From Cellvibrionales bacterium UBA7375 (GTDB lineage Bacteria; Pseudomonadota; Gammaproteobacteria; Pseudomonadales; Porticoccaceae): a stretch of DNA of 16,267 bases. The position numbers were made by a program, and so were the translations under genes. Location: contig DKNZ01000056.1 of the NCBI GenBank assembly GCA_002469845.1, positions 11,290-27,556 on the forward strand, read 5' to 3'. Position 1 is the stretch's first letter; each line of letters opens with the position of its first letter. The notes under the pieces are model-generated. The model saw only the letters and a program-made list of their open reading frames with translations. It was not told where the DNA came from and searched no databases. This document shows, piece after piece, positions 16,203 to 16,267 of the stretch.

Positions 16203-16231
16203 CAAAACCAATGGTTTTGATGTAATTTTTT
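16203..16231 (+). terminator. Weak hairpin plus T-run between ftsA and ftsZ (possible attenuator)
   Basis: CAAAACC (16203-16209) pairs perfectly with GGTTTTG (16213-16219) around a 3-nt loop, AAT. A run of six T follows at 16226-16231. The stem is 7 bp, has only three to four G-C pairs, and is separated from the T-run by 6 nt, so it is not a good intrinsic terminator. It could act as a partial terminator, an mRNA-stability element or an RNase site that sets the FtsA:FtsZ ratio. This role is inference. Confidence 0.35.
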
Positions 16232-16255
16232 GAGGCGCATAATAAGGGGAAACCT

Positions 16256-16267
16256 ATGTTTGAACTA
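16256..16267 (+). CDS. ftsZ: FtsZ, first four codons only (partial)
   Basis: The window ends four codons into a gene that starts MFEL. The position after ftsA, the MFE start common to gammaproteobacterial FtsZ, and a strong ribosome site AAGGGGA at 16244-16250 (5 nt before the ATG) identify it as the tubulin-like GTPase that forms the division ring. The identification rests on context, since no catalytic part is visible. Confidence 0.88.

Noticed and set aside
592..16267. Search for an undescribed system (mobile element, CRISPR, defence or biosynthetic genes)
   Set aside because: Every reading frame of the main tiling is a standard dcw gene in standard order with intact catalytic motifs. No foreign insert, repeat array or unexplained gene was found.

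Overview
This window is a near-complete division and cell wall (dcw) cluster of a gammaproteobacterium, entered from the 3' part of the RNase P RNA gene. All protein genes are on the + strand in the classical order: mraZ, rsmH, ftsL, ftsI, murE, murF, mraY, murD, ftsW, murG, murC, ddlB, ftsQ, ftsA, and the first four codons of ftsZ. The gene order, ddlB between murC and ftsQ, an FtsL ending like the E. coli protein, and a MurE with the meso-diaminopimelate signature DNPR all fit a Gammaproteobacterium. From memory, rnpB next to mraZ is the Pseudomonas-type arrangement, so I lean towards the Pseudomonadales/Cellvibrionales side. The DNA is AT-leaning, which suggests a lower-GC, possibly marine, member, but the genus cannot be read from this window.

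Layout: 1-237 is the 3' part of rnpB. 238-494 is an AT-rich gap with no gene I can support. 495-555 holds a strong sigma70-type promoter (TTGACA, 16 bp, CATAAT) followed at once by three GTGGG-like repeats with an exact 10-bp period, which match the known MraZ operator. From 592 to the end the genes are packed tightly: ftsI-murE-murF-mraY, murD-ftsW-murG-murC-ddlB and ftsQ overlap or touch their neighbours by 1-11 bases. Short real gaps exist only at mraZ-rsmH (26 nt), rsmH-ftsL (5), ftsL-ftsI (54), mraY-murD (14), ftsQ-ftsA (21) and ftsA-ftsZ (56). The ftsL-ftsI and ftsA-ftsZ gaps each contain a small hairpin.

How the genes work together: MurC, MurD, MurE and MurF add L-Ala, D-Glu, meso-DAP and D-Ala-D-Ala (made by DdlB) to UDP-MurNAc in the cytoplasm. 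MraY attaches the product to undecaprenyl phosphate, giving lipid I, and MurG adds GlcNAc to make lipid II. FtsW (glycan polymerase) and FtsI (transpeptidase) build septal peptidoglycan from lipid II. FtsQ and FtsL link them to the divisome, and FtsA tethers FtsZ to the membrane. MraZ is the cluster regulator and RsmH a 16S rRNA methyltransferase.

I found no novel system here. The best second-look items are regulatory: the MraZ operator placed on the predicted transcription start, the two intergenic hairpins, and start codons that should be moved downstream from the longest reading frames (mraZ, rsmH, ftsI, murG, murC, ddlB).
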